Position numbers and translations under genes: made by a program. The notes under the pieces were generated by a model. That model did not search any database. It worked only from the letters and a program-made list of their open reading frames with translations, and was not told the origin of the DNA. Positions 37,301 through 47,735 of a DNA stretch of 64,000 bases are shown here, one piece after another (the first letter of the stretch is position 1; each line of letters begins with the position of its first letter). The DNA comes from Siniperca chuatsi (lineage: Eukaryota > Chordata > Actinopteri > Centrarchiformes > Sinipercidae). The stretch covers positions 27,718,206 through 27,782,205 of the forward strand of contig NC_058044.1 in assembly GCF_020085105.1 (NCBI RefSeq). Direction: 5' to 3'.

Positions 37301-38697
37301 TTCACTCAGACTGTAATTACTAAGATAATGACTCCATTGCAGCAGTGGTGCAGAATGTGTGTGCTTGAGTGAACTTCTGTTAGGGGTGCCCACTTGTCTG
37401 GTGGCAGACCTGCTGGGCCAGCTGAACCGCTCTCTGGCAAGAGCTCGCTCCGCTGCTTACGGCTCCCCAGGGACGGCGTCTGGTGACTTTGGAGGGAGCT
37501 TTCAGACCTGTTGTAAAAATTATATTTAAGTCATTTCAGCAGGTGTAATGGGATAAATTAAGATGGCAAGAGGTGAATATCGTCCTACCTGTGTGCGCTG
37601 ACAGGAATCATTTCTCTCCCCTCCAGTCCTGCGTCATACAGTTGGTGAAAGGGTGTGCTTCTGACGCAGTGATTGGTATAGATGACTGATGTGCCGGCTT
37701 CTTTACACATGCGGGCCAGCATTGAGCCCAGATAATTGACTCCTAGTGGGACGTGGCTGTACCACATTTCATCCGTTAGCTCCTTCTTAGGCTGTAAGTA
37801 AAGGGCGGTTGCGTTGGATGGGAGCTTGCTGAGGTACTTCAAGAGAGAAGTAATGGGACAGAATTCACTGCCTGGCTTCTCGAACATAGAGCATCGGTCC
37901 TTCTCAATATGAATTTTTGTCTCATCACCAAAGGATAAAGTGCAGTATCTCAGTCCCCTCTCGTCTTTTCTGATCACAAATGAATCTGGCTTTAGATTCC
38001 TGTTAGCCTGCTTCCCTCTGCGGCCGAAATGTACCTGTATATCGAACCAGACTTTGTTCAGAAGTCCCCTTGGAGTGCTGGTGTCCATCGCACGCGAGTG
38101 TCTGAGGATGCGGATATCATCAGGAGACAGTGCCTGATGGTGTGATGTTATGTCTCGACCGGACTTCCTAATTCTCTTCAGCACTCCCAAGAATACCTTG
38201 TTGGCTGAGGTGAACTCAGCATCTCTCATTAAGCACACAGGGCGGCTGACAGGAGGCTCTTTGAAGTAACGGTTAAGTCCAGCTCTCAGTGCAATGTAAC
38301 TAGCGATCCCATACAGCTCACCTTTGCTGTTTCGTACTGATCCATAAAAGTGTCTCAGTAGCCCGTTCAGCTCAGTCTTCTCCGCTGTAGTCAGGTCCAC
38401 CTGGAGCCCCTGGGACTCCAACCAGCCAATGAAGCAATTCACAGCCCATGTCGTCTGCTTCTTTGTAACCGTACTTATTTCAGTCCTGCTGTCTTCAAGT
38501 TCATCCAGTTCCAAGTCTGATACCAGTGCATGTCTACAAATGTCAGTGGTATTTACTTCACACTCTACCTCATCCTGTGACTCAGCCTCTTCTTTCAGAA
38601 TGAGCTCATCTTTAGTTGTCATCTCAGGTTCAAACAAATCCACATTTTCACGAGAACCCCTCAGGTCTGCATTCATAATGTTAGCTGCTAGCTCCAT
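31128..38697 (-). CDS. Tyrosine recombinase - PR/SET - BED - hAT fusion protein
   Basis: Eight minus-strand exons join with matching phases and GT-AG borders: 38697-37589, 37507-37410, 36905-36574, 36386-36322, 36152-35995, 35793-35278, 34325-32845 and 31805-31128. Total is 4437 nt, 1478 residues. Domains in order: Crypton/DUF3504 tyrosine-recombinase-like (about 80-400), PR/SET (about 475-587), BED zinc finger (C719, C722, H738, H743), hAT transposase-like (760-1253) and an acidic/serine-rich insert with a hAT C-terminal dimerisation-like block (to 1478). Catalytic residues of both transposon domains look lost, suggesting a domesticated nuclear DNA- or chromatin-associated protein. The start chosen is the first in-frame ATG; the frame is open upstream to about 38822. 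The PR/SET part resembles PRDM9/PRDM11. I do not recognise the whole protein; no function is claimed. An alternative is two or more transcripts sharing this locus. Confidence 0.8.
34541..34825 (+). repeat. CAACAACTATT dispersed repeat, copy 1
   Basis: CCACTTTGGTCCAAACTGAA, ATCTCAACAACTATTGAATG and AATGACACTCCCATCAGCCT are shared with 48755-49322 and, inverted, 50630-51240. It lies in the intron before the hAT exon. Contains the GCTAACA-rich tail common in fish genomes. Confidence 0.75.
35278..35793 (-). other. BED zinc-finger exon (exon 6)
   Basis: A serine/proline-rich lead (about residues 610-700) precedes WYFFGFEPDPTGRPLD and a C-x2-C...H-x4-H BED finger (CKLCGEH..LQNHLTNKH). In active hAT elements the BED finger binds the transposon ends. 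The exon ends in phase 1 and splices in frame to the hAT exon. Confidence 0.85.
35995..36905 (-). other. PR/SET domain exons (exons 3-5)
   Basis: Exon 3 ends with VMFGPFVGEVC and RYTWA; exon 4 encodes IRDEAAFVYIDASDENKSNW followed by MR; exon 5 encodes YVTYTSSEEEHNLVVFQFYR, IYYRVSQPITEGAELRVW and IGKDYATLLGLG. Block order and residues (GPxxG, NWMRYV, EEExNLVxFQ, IYYR, ELxVWxGxxYA) are those of PRDM-family PR/SET domains, closest by eye to PRDM9/7 and PRDM11. No C2H2 finger array follows, unlike most PRDM genes. Confidence 0.85.
37410..38697 (-). other. Crypton/DUF3504-like tyrosine recombinase segment (exons 1-2)
   Basis: Residues 1-75 are acidic with a LKEE SUMO-type motif. The recombinase part shows the first catalytic arginine region HFGRRGKQANRNL (R226/R227), the HxxR box NHCVR (H343, R346) and the second histidine box SAHR (H369). 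The final motif reads SESSLQSH, with His378 where the nucleophilic tyrosine of active relatives is expected. The same domain type occurs in vertebrate KIAA1958, ZMYM2-4, QRICH1 and KCTD1, which are Crypton-derived. The last box is split by the intron at 37589/37507. Confidence 0.75.
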
Positions 38698-38829
38698 CAG
38701 CTGTGCTTTGTCATAAATGGAAAATGAAGCGAGCACAGGGTTTTGGCCATGTAAACAAAGCGGAGGGATACCGGTCAAGTAGTCAGGTTCCGGTGCTATA
38801 CGGCGATTATACCACAGTCGTTATCAGCT

Positions 38830-39650
38830 TGTATTGAAGAGACGGGGTCAGTCGGTTTACAAAGGGGTTTTAAAAGGCTAAAGATGGCGGCTCTGACGGG
38901 CCAATCACTGCAGCATCCGCAAAACTGTCGTTAGGTACGACATATCATACCAGCGGGCCAATAGCAACATATCCCACACCAAACGATATTTTAAATAACA
39001 AAATATCCCCTTGTGTCTCCGTCAGCTCTTTATAATGGACTGCGTAAAAGACTGTTTAGGTGATACCATGGCAACAGGGACTGCCGTAAAACAGACTTCT
39101 AGCGCTTGGGTCGTATTCTCTCTGCGCATGCGTGCAAACATATTTAGGTTTTTTTGTAATTGCAGTTACATAGCTGAAATGAACACTCACTCTACGTTGT
39201 ATAATGCCCCTAAATGTGACATGAAAATGACATTACGTATGAAAGAACTTGACATAAGATAACCCCGTTTAAAGAAACACACACCGTTTTACTCACTGAC
39301 CTGCTGGCAGGTGTTACTCAAACGACGCTTGAGTGTAACCAACATTCTTGATTATATCCACTCTCTGAATGTGTCTGATACAGTCACAGTGCATGGTCGG
39401 AATTAAACGTTGCATTCAGAGACGTGACACACTAAAAACACTCACATCAGTCTATGTTACAACATTAAAACAACGTAAACCATATCACGTGGTCTGTGCT
39501 CTAAAGTGTGTTATAAATTAGCAACGAGTGTGTATACAGGCTACACAGCATCAGGGTCAGGGACTATTTTGTGTCACCTTTAACTGCTCCCCATTGCAAT
39601 GCAACTTTATAAAACCCACAATAGTGCCCCACTGCAGCTGCATTTTGTCA
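38830..39650. promoter_or_regulatory. Probable promoter region of the fusion gene
   Basis: Around 38880-38960 the sequence is GC-richer, with two CCAAT motifs on the plus strand (near 38901 and 38959) and AAGATGGCGGC, a YY1-type element. Head-to-head or internal promoter use cannot be decided from sequence. The remainder is non-coding. Confidence 0.35.
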
Positions 39651-39769
39651 GTTTCAAGGGAGTGGATGAATGCAGTTGTGGCAAAGGTGGCCAATGCAAT
39701 AGGACTCAAATTTGATTTTAGATTCACAATTACTGTTAAGTGAAAGCGCTGAATTTGGTGGTGAATCAC

Positions 39770-40010
39770 CTTGAGCCTCAAACAAAGCTCCAGAAGTCGT
39801 GGAAGAAGTGGTCTCGAAAAAATCTGCACGATGTCGACGTCTCAGATGACTTCTTAAATTCGTGGTATTTCCACCTTTTGCAAGCACTATTTTTCGACAT
39901 AAACGACAGACGGCCTCGCCAGAGTTCAAAGGTTGTCCCTTTTCATCTGCTTTCAAGCCGAAATACAACCACACGATAGACTTGCTTCTTGGTTTACTGA
40001 TAAGATCCAT
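39770..40010 (-). CDS. Second BED zinc-finger exon, upstream of the fusion gene
   Basis: ATG at 40010 in good context (ACAAACATGG) opens 80 codons with WLYFGLKADEKGQP and a BED finger CRLCRKI..NLRSHLRRRH. The exon ends at CAAG/GTGATT in phase 1. A phase-1 acceptor (CGTATAG/CACCGG, near 38790) lies at the start of the open frame that precedes the recombinase exon, so it could be the first coding exon of the fusion gene. Alternatively it is a leftover of a separate ZBED/hAT copy. The acceptor has a weak pyrimidine tract. Confidence 0.55.
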
Positions 40011-40100
40011 GTTTGTGTTCCTTTTCTGCAGGCTGCAGCACAGCTGGAAGAGTTAGGGTGGATAGAAAGGACACCCAATTCCTCTTCTTTTGATTTTATT

Positions 40101-40345
40101 GGCAGTTGGCAAACAGCTTTCGGGTGCATTACCGCCACCTACTGACCTGGAGTGTGGACCATCCATGGTGTGGACTAATGATCTTCTTCTTCTTCTTCTT
40201 CTTCTTCTTCTTCTTCTTCTTCTTCTTCTTCTTCTTCTTCTTCTTCTTCTTTCTTCTTCTTCTTTCCGTTTCATGGTGGGTGGCAACCGGCAACCAGCAT
40301 TAAGGTGCATTACCGCCACCTACTATGTTGGAGTGTGGACCAGAA
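40101..40345. repeat. Duplicated repeat terminus flanking (CTT)n
   Basis: GGTGCATTACCGCCACCTAC followed by GGAGTGTGGACC occurs twice (near 40122 and 40302), on both sides of a CTT run at 40183-40264. The unit is a common fish repeat end associated with TTC microsatellites. Confidence 0.75.
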
Positions 40346-40349
40346 TTAT

Positions 40350-42040
40350 ATATGCCCTTAACCAGACAAACAAACATAAACAAAAAAAAAATATTATAAT
40401 AATAATATTTCACTGAACTCTAAATTCTTTTGATCAGCCCAGTTTCTTTGAAATAGCTGTGAGCTGGTAGCCACATAAATGTTATCAAAATATTCATATT
40501 TGTAAATCTGCACAGTTCCATATATCTCATTGACTGTATCCTGCCTACTGTGAGATGCAAACCTGTACAAAGAATAACCTTTTTAATTTGTAACTCTTCT
40601 ATCGACTGTAATGTTGCTGCAATTGCCATCATCTCGACTGCATGTACGGATACATGACCTCATGTTCTTCTTTCAGCATAAACTTGTAAGGCTGCTATAC
40701 TAAAAGCAAAAGCTGTGCTCCCTGTGTTAACCTAACCTATCTTTAACCCAGACTGCACTGAGGGAGACAGCCAGGGTGGTGTTACTGGCACCGCTGCTGT
40801 AGGGATACTCTACCCTCTCACTAAAACAATGCTATTACAATAGAAACATTTTCCATCTTCGTATTCGATTTTGTGACATGCGTCAGTACTAATGCTGTAA
40901 CAAAAAGTCCAAACACTTTTCTAAAAAAAAAAAACCCCACATAAGATAGGACAGCCATTGACTTGGTGGTGCACCTTCTACCTGCTCTGTTTCTATGCTT
41001 TCTACACGTCTTTATTTGTGGACCAACGTCAACACACTGCGACGAGTCAGAGTTGCCAGGTTCTGTTGTTAACAAACTTCAAGTCCAAAATATATCAAAT
41101 GTCTGAAAGGTTTTCTGTCGCAAAAATGATTCCCCAAAGGCCCCAGACTCACTGTGTGGCAATTAGTTTTTGGACATTTAATTAATTGCACACTTGTTCG
41201 GGAATATGGACCACTATTTATATGAACTGTAACAATAAGGACCTCAAGGTGGCTCCTGCATTTTCACCTAATCTTGAGGCAGTCTTGTACAGGGGCCCTG
41301 TGTCAAAATTTAGCTCTTTATTGTTTTAGTTAACATTGTCCTTGTATGCTGCATATTTCAAAATAAATATACGTTTAATCAAATTGCCACAAACTAGCTG
41401 GCACACAGCAAACCTGGGGCACATGTAGCTGTATTTTAAAATATTTGTATTGTTTCTGGGAGTCTGGGCAAAACATAACAAATTGCCATGTGTAGTCTGC
41501 TTTGCACACTGTGCCTGAAGGGTACTTAAACACAACACCGCAACAAATAGAGTGTGAGGAACCAGGGGGCCAATCACTGTATAAAACAGGGGCCAATAGG
41601 AACCCAAAGCTGAATTTGAATTTGCACAGGAACCCCCTAGCAGGTGAATCTGGCCCTGTGTGGAGATTTCTGTCAGGTTAAGTGCCTATCAAAACAGACA
41701 TCCAGAGGTATGAATGTGCTTTAAAAAGGGCAGCTAAGGAGGGAATGAGTACATTTTTAAAGCAAAATGGTAGACCTTTTTGATAGACATTTCCCAACTA
41801 GAGAGAAGTAAAAAAATGTCAGAATACTGGTCCATCTTTCTCCCAATTTAAACTTCTCATTGAGCTCTTACAAAAAAAAAAAATAATAATAATAATACAT
41901 TACACCAGCTAACTCTTTATGTGACAGCAGAGCCCCACATCTCATACCCGCGCTACTCATTTCAACCGATTTCACTTGTAACGTCAAACTAATCTGGCAA
42001 CACCTCTGGCTGTTGTAGCCCCCTTACTGCCACCCACAGT
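40350..42040. other. Intergenic, no gene seen
   Basis: AT-rich with an A-rich run at 40382-40392 and an AAT run near 41880. Open frames are short, without recognisable domains. Confidence 0.45.
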
Positions 42041-42147
42041 TTGGCGTTAGCTGTCATACCGTGTGAGTCTGACTTGTGTTGTCAGCTCGTACACACATCT
42101 TGGGAAGCTGAAGTTTTTGTCTGCTCGGGTGTTGCTACATATTTCAG
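42040..42147 (+). other. Candidate 5' untranslated exon of the coiled-coil gene
   Basis: A promoter-proximal stretch ends at ATTTCAG/GTAAGC (donor at 42148), about 400 bp before the coding ORF. Several acceptors exist before 42550 (for example TATCTAAACTTAG near 42300); the true one is not determined. Confidence 0.35.
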
Positions 42148-42549
42148 GTAAGCACTAAACCCGCTGATGATTAGCCTCCAAAATTTTGTTATATCGCTGT
42201 ATTTTTCAGGACAGAAGTCGCGACAGTCTCTCTCGTTTCACACGTTCTTTCATGCTTCAATTACGAAGGTCACCCGACTTCTCTGTTTATCTAAACTTAG
42301 GTTTAGCTTAGTTTCTTGTGGTTAGTTACAACCTTAGTGACAGCAATTGCTTGGTTTCACTTACTGACGATTAGCTTATGGTTAGCCACTGCTAACAACA
42401 TTGTGGCCTCGCTGACTTGCCGTAGCAAGCTGTCTTCTTCCTGGTGGGGCAGTTGTTGCCATGGCGACCCCACTCACAAGTTATCGGAGGTAGAAACTAA
42501 CTCAACTTAAAAGTGCAGTCACACAGAAACTTAACACATACGGATAAAA

Positions 42550-44766
42550 ATGGCGTCTTGCCTGGTGCCGGACTTCCCAGCCGTCTTGGTTGCTCTCGAG
42601 CATTTAAAGGAACTGGACAAGCAGCTGAAAGAGGAGGGAATACCATTCTCACCTGACGCCAGCCTCCATCTGACAGAGATAACGACTGCTATCACTGAAC
42701 TGGAGGTGGACCGGCGTGCTGCTCATGAACATTTAGAAGTGGAAACCATAGAAAACAGCAAGCTAAGACACCAAATTAACAATATAAGAGAGAGAATGAG
42801 CCAGGAAATCATGGCTGACGTAGCAGCAGCCCGGGCATCTAATGCTGAGGAGATAGAGCAGCTGCACAAAGAACTCAACACAGTTTCTCAGCTACAAGAA
42901 GCCACTGTGAAGAGGCAGGAAGCCCTCTCCAGCCAAAATGAAGCACTGTACCCAGAGCGTGAGCAGGTGAAGGCTGAACATGAAGAGATGATTGCTGTTC
43001 TGAATGATGAAATAACCTTAAAGTATGGCCTGCAGCTGCAGCTGGATCAGACACGGGAGCAGATAGAGGAGCTGAAATCCTGCATCGCTGCTGTCGAACA
43101 GGACAAAATAACACTGCAGCAAAACATGGCACTGGAGAGAGAGGCTTTCGCTGTGAAAAAAGACAGCCTGTCCAGAGAAGTGGACCAAGCCGAGGGGAAT
43201 ATTAAGCAGCAGAAGCAAGCGATCAGGAGGAGCAGAGGAGAGCTGGACAGAGTTAACGACAAGAAACAAGAAACCCATGACCATCTGGGCGAGCTCATGA
43301 TTCACATGGCCAAGCTGGAGAGCAATATACAAAGACTGACAGCATCTCGGTGCCAGTGCGAGAAACTGCTGGAGGTGGAGAACCAGAAGCAAAAAGAATT
43401 GAGGCAACAGAGAGAAACGCTGAAGGAGGAGTTGTGTGAGTTAGGGGAAGCCTTCAGCGTTGCCGTCCAGCGTCTTAAAGAGGAAATAGCCACGGTGGAA
43501 GGTAAAATAGAGGCGGGTCGAGCAGCAAGATTGCTCTTTCAAGACTCCCTGGCTAAAATCTATGAGATATTCAAGCATCAGCGCGATGAAGAGAACGACG
43601 TGAGGGCAGAGCATTTCCACGTCTCGCAGCAGCTGGAGCGATCCAGGCTGCAGCTGGAGGAGCGCATTTCCTCCATAGTCAAACACAGCAAGGAGATCAA
43701 AGAGATGGACAAGCAGATCGGAGAACTCCTGGAAGCCGACACAATCAACAAGCGCGTGTTTGAGAGGCATCAGGAAGAGATGTGCGGTAACGTGGATACA
43801 GAGAAGAAGAACATCAGCAATTTGGAGGAGGAGAAGAGGCGGCTAAGGAGGCTCTTGGAGGAGGCGAAGAGGAATCAGGAGGAGCACGTGGCGAAAATGA
43901 CCTCTGATATCAGCAACACCATGGCGAGATACCAGGAGCTTCAGCAGAAGGAGGCCGCACTCCAGCAGCGTCAGCCCAAGAGCATGGATACTGACTTGCT
44001 GATGAGCCATGTGACCCAGTGTGAGGTGGAGTACAGACAAAAAGAGATCAAACACCATCAGGAAATAGAGCAGTGCACTGCAGAGACTGAGAGCATCGTA
44101 AGGAGCAACGAGGAGAAGCAGAGGGAGATGGAGGAGAAAGAGGAGATGCTGAAGGACGTGGAAGCAAAGTGGAACGAAGAGCGCTCCAGGCTACAGAGAC
44201 TACAGATGCTGACCTCCGAGCTGAGGAGGAAGAAGAACGATCTGGAGCTGTCCATTCAGGGGCTGAAGGAGAAAACCAGCTCTCTGCTTCAGCCCAAAGT
44301 GGAAATGAAGGCTGAGCTGGAGGAGCTGCGACAAAGTTACATGGACGTGCTCGACAAGCGGGCCGCAGAGCTGAGAGCTGTGGAGATGAGCATCTATGAC
44401 AGCAGCGTGAAACTGGAGCAGGTGAGCGTGGAAAACAGCAGGCTGCATCTCTGTATCAGACAGACGACAGAGGCCATTAGCAGAGCCAGGGAGGACAAAG
44501 ACCGATACTGGCAGGAGATTCACCAGTTCAAGCGGGACATAAAGGCCTTGTTTGAGAGTTTACAGGAAGCATGGAGAGAGGACCTATTGGTAACTCAGGA
44601 CTGTCAGAGCAGCGATGGTGTTCTGTTGGTGTCGATGAGTGACCTGATGAACCACCTGAAGACCAGGAGACAACAGTTAGGGAATGTCCGCACACTCCTA
44701 CACCAACAAATGTTAGACTTCAGCAAACAACTGGGAGATAAAACAGCTAAAGAGCAGCAGAGTTGA
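42550..44766 (+). CDS. ccdc175: Intronless coiled-coil protein, CCDC175-like
   Basis: A single uninterrupted frame of 738 codons starts at AAAAATGGCG and stops at TGA. After a short N-terminus (about 1-35) the protein is almost entirely heptad-type coiled coil rich in E, K, Q and R, without a catalytic domain, signal peptide or membrane segment. The N-terminal block ITELEVDRRAAHEHLEVETI with ENSKLR and the PEREQVKAEHEEMIAVLND stretch resemble CCDC175 as I remember it (human about 790 residues); this is a moderate-confidence guess. Absence of introns in so long an ORF is unusual for a coiled-coil gene and could mean an old retrocopy with a 5' intron. A poly(A) signal lies at 44869-44874. Confidence 0.8.
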   Translation: MASCLVPDFPAVLVALEHLKELDKQLKEEGIPFSPDASLHLTEITTAITELEVDRRAAHEHLEVETIENSKLRHQINNIRERMSQEIMADVAAARASNAEEIEQLHKELNTVSQLQEATVKRQEALSSQNEALYPEREQVKAEHEEMIAVLNDEITLKYGLQLQLDQTREQIEELKSCIAAVEQDKITLQQNMALEREAFAVKKDSLSREVDQAEGNIKQQKQAIRRSRGELDRVNDKKQETHDHLGELMIHMAKLESNIQRLTASRCQCEKLLEVENQKQKELRQQRETLKEELCELGEAFSVAVQRLKEEIATVEGKIEAGRAARLLFQDSLAKIYEIFKHQRDEENDVRAEHFHVSQQLERSRLQLEERISSIVKHSKEIKEMDKQIGELLEADTINKRVFERHQEEMCGNVDTEKKNISNLEEEKRRLRRLLEEAKRNQEEHVAKMTSDISNTMARYQELQQKEAALQQRQPKSMDTDLLMSHVTQCEVEYRQKEIKHHQEIEQCTAETESIVRSNEEKQREMEEKEEMLKDVEAKWNEERSRLQRLQMLTSELRRKKNDLELSIQGLKEKTSSLLQPKVEMKAELEELRQSYMDVLDKRAAELRAVEMSIYDSSVKLEQVSVENSRLHLCIRQTTEAISRAREDKDRYWQEIHQFKRDIKALFESLQEAWREDLLVTQDCQSSDGVLLVSMSDLMNHLKTRRQQLGNVRTLLHQQMLDFSKQLGDKTAKEQQS

Positions 44767-44868
44767 GTTGATAAGTGTCTCTGTGTCAAATGTCTGCTGA
44801 CCTGTAGTGTGAATTCAGATAAACTGCATGCATGGAATACTCTTTTTTTGAAGTTGATATTCATTTGT

Positions 44869-44874
44869 AATAAA
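44869..44874 (+). terminator. Poly(A) signal of the coiled-coil gene
   Basis: AATAAA 103 bp after the stop codon. Confidence 0.6.
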
Positions 44875-44899
44875 AACTTCTAAGTAAAGCTCAAAGCAA

Positions 44900-46988
44900 C
44901 AAGATGATGATATGACATCATGTCTATTTTTACTGCGGGCTCGTATACATACTCCAAATGGTTACAATACTTTCCTCTCCTGAGTAGACTTCAGTAAAAT
45001 GCATCCAAACAGGGACATATTCACTCTTGATTTCTATTCATGTTGACCTAGTAATGATGTAATATACACTTTCAGTACCTGTCTTTACTATAGACATTTT
45101 TCACGACGTTTTGACTTGTCAGACACAGGTGGCACTAATAACAGGATTCGTTCCTTAAGAACAGAGCTGTTGTTCAAATTATTTGTTCCACCTGTGCCTT
45201 TCCTGCAATGACAGTCAAAGTCCAACTGTCGGCTGTGAAACCACTACTATAATCTGTTTTATTTTGTTAGATATTAGCCAATTTTATGGATATAGAAATT
45301 GAACATGGTTTATTTATGAGATGGACAAAACTTCAAGTGGAATTTCAATCATACTTTATATAGCATGAGTTTGTTATCATTTCTAAGTTATCAATAGGCC
45401 TTTTTCACAGAAGCCATTTTGACACGTCACAATAGGAAAAGCGCAGGTCAAATTAATGATAGCTGAATTCCATTTAGCTGCTTCAGTTTCAGGGTCCTGG
45501 TATTGTGCATGCTGGCTTGGACTGACTGACTAGAACAGGTCCACTGTTAATGTTGTTGGTAACACATGGTGATTTTCTTACTATGACAAGTCAAAATCTG
45601 TAAAAATAGCCTATTTATACTTTCTAAGTATATGCTCAGTTATTTTTCTATTTTTGACACTACATTTGACTACCATGAATCACAATTTGGAATGCAGCAA
45701 TTAAGTTGAATAGCAATTAGCAGTATGTGTCAGCTTTGACTAATGTCTGACAATAGTAAGGCAACATACAGAGATACAATAAATTCAGATCTCAATCTCT
45801 TTTTGAATAGAGGCCTGACGTGGAATATTTCTGTTGTAGTTCTCTCCTCCAACACGCTCACCTGAAGGTGTTGCCATCCACCTTTCAAAGTTAAATGAGG
45901 CTAAGAAAAGTATTAAGTTACTGTTGCCACTCTGACTTGTTGACAAGTCCTGTACCAGGTCACAAATGTAGTACTTTTCTTTGTAGCTGTGTTTTTGTTA
46001 TATACACAGTGTTTGGTTCATACAGCAGCTGTTGTCATCTTCCAACACGGAGGAAATGCAGCAAACATTCGGTGAAGCCTCTGTTGAAATAAGGATTTCA
46101 CAAGCTAACTACACTTTCATTACATTGCAGCAGCAGCAACAGAAGTATTACATAGAGCTATTTTAAGTGTGTGTATACGGTGAGAGGAGCAGAGGACTCA
46201 GCTGAACGTAAGACACATTTCATTTCATACTCTGTTGTAACACCTCCATGTTAGTGGTGTGACAGGTCTTTACCCACAATGTGGTCGACCCAGACTTTTT
46301 GGATGTTTTCTCCACTTTGCCGCCATTATTTTTGAGTGTCTGTCATGTATGGTATCGTCGTCTTCTTCCGTGTATTGGAGTAAAAAACCAAAGAAAACTA
46401 AAGTCTCTCTTCTGGACCGTTTCCTTTTTATTAAGGAATCATTATTTTGTTCCAAATCTGTAAATGAAATCTTTTGCTGTCATTGTGATGCTCAGTTTGT
46501 CAAAGGAAATACTTTATACTATATGTGTATATATTTAGTTACCAACTTGTTTCTTTGCTCCTTTTCTTCTTTGTATCAGAGGAATTCCACAAATTTCCAC
46601 TAATTGTGAGAGGCAGCTGTCACCCACTGCACTTTTCTTCCTTTTTCCTCTTTAAAATGTAATTGTTTATTCATAAATGCTCACATTTTTAGTGTAGCAA
46701 ACCAAACCAAATGATCATGCCAAAGTAAAATGGAGAACTGAAAAGGAAAACTGAAAAGAAAATGATTAATTGGAAAGTTTGAAGACAAAATATTCGCAAA
46801 ATTCAAGATGTGAGAATTCACTTTTTACATATTAATTTTAGACCATCAACTTTTTTTTTTTTTTTTTTTTTGCAGACTCACTGTATGTGGCTCCTACCAG
46901 CAGATGTCAGAAGGGGCCGGATTTCTCTTTGCTGTGACCTTGCCCTGCAGCCAGAGGGTCAAGCGACCACCCACTTCCCTCTGAACGG

Positions 46989-47026
<38 letters not shown>

Positions 47027-47700
47027 GTCCATTCCCTCCGTCTGTGTCACACACTATTAGGACAGCATAGAGGCAAACAAAGATAGCTGCTAAACAAGGT
47101 AGCAGCTGCACAAGTGGAGTTGAAGGGAAATCAGCAGTTTATTCCAGTAAAGAAGGTAAGTCTTCAGATAAACATCAAGTAAACTTTGTGCCACGTGACC
47201 TGGCAGCTACAGAACGTGAAGCTCTACGGTATGGTCAGACTGTATCACACAACATATTTGAAACTGGTTTGTAAGTGACTTAGATTATTTTAAGTGCGTT
47301 CTCCCTGACAGGCTGTATCTGTGTCTGTGGCTGCTCTGCTCTATCAGTATTGTGTCTGTGTGTGATAGATTATGTTCATCGGTATCTCCAGCTGAAGGAC
47401 ACGTGCTGCTGTAAAGCTGAAAAACCTCTTTGAATCATGTAAAGTTTCATATTTTGCACTCTCAGCTGAGATCAAAACAGCTTATTTTTTAGGTTCTGAC
47501 ATTCTGAAGACACAAGCTTTTCACAGGATAGTGACAATTTTCGAACCAGTTTTTATATTGACTTTGGTCATGAATAGAAGTCTTCTAAAGTTATGTCTTC
47601 TGAAGCCATTTACAGAGAAGACAGAGAGGAGGTCTCTGAATGCTGAGTTTACCCATTACAGTGACACAGCAGCGGTTCTCAGGAATTTTAACATCGTCCT
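44900..47700. other. Intergenic flank with microsatellites
   Basis: No coding exon recognised. A T-run at 46850-46871 and an (AC)n microsatellite at 46990-47025 occur. A donor-like AAGAAG/GTAAGT near 47155 follows a GCAGCTGC-rich segment and could be an upstream non-coding exon of noct, but no proof is available. Confidence 0.4.
46990..47025. repeat. (AC)n microsatellite
   Basis: Perfect AC dinucleotide run. Confidence 0.95.
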
Positions 47701-47735
47701 TTCAGAGCTGAAACGCCACAGGACGCCTCCATATT

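Noticed and set aside
40053-40416. Arg-rich, Leu-rich and Phe-rich open frames
   Set aside because: These are translations of the CTT microsatellite in different frames.
42875-44864. Several antisense open frames of 63-129 codons
   Set aside because: All are complements of the heptad-rich coiled-coil gene; none has a recognisable domain or splice context.
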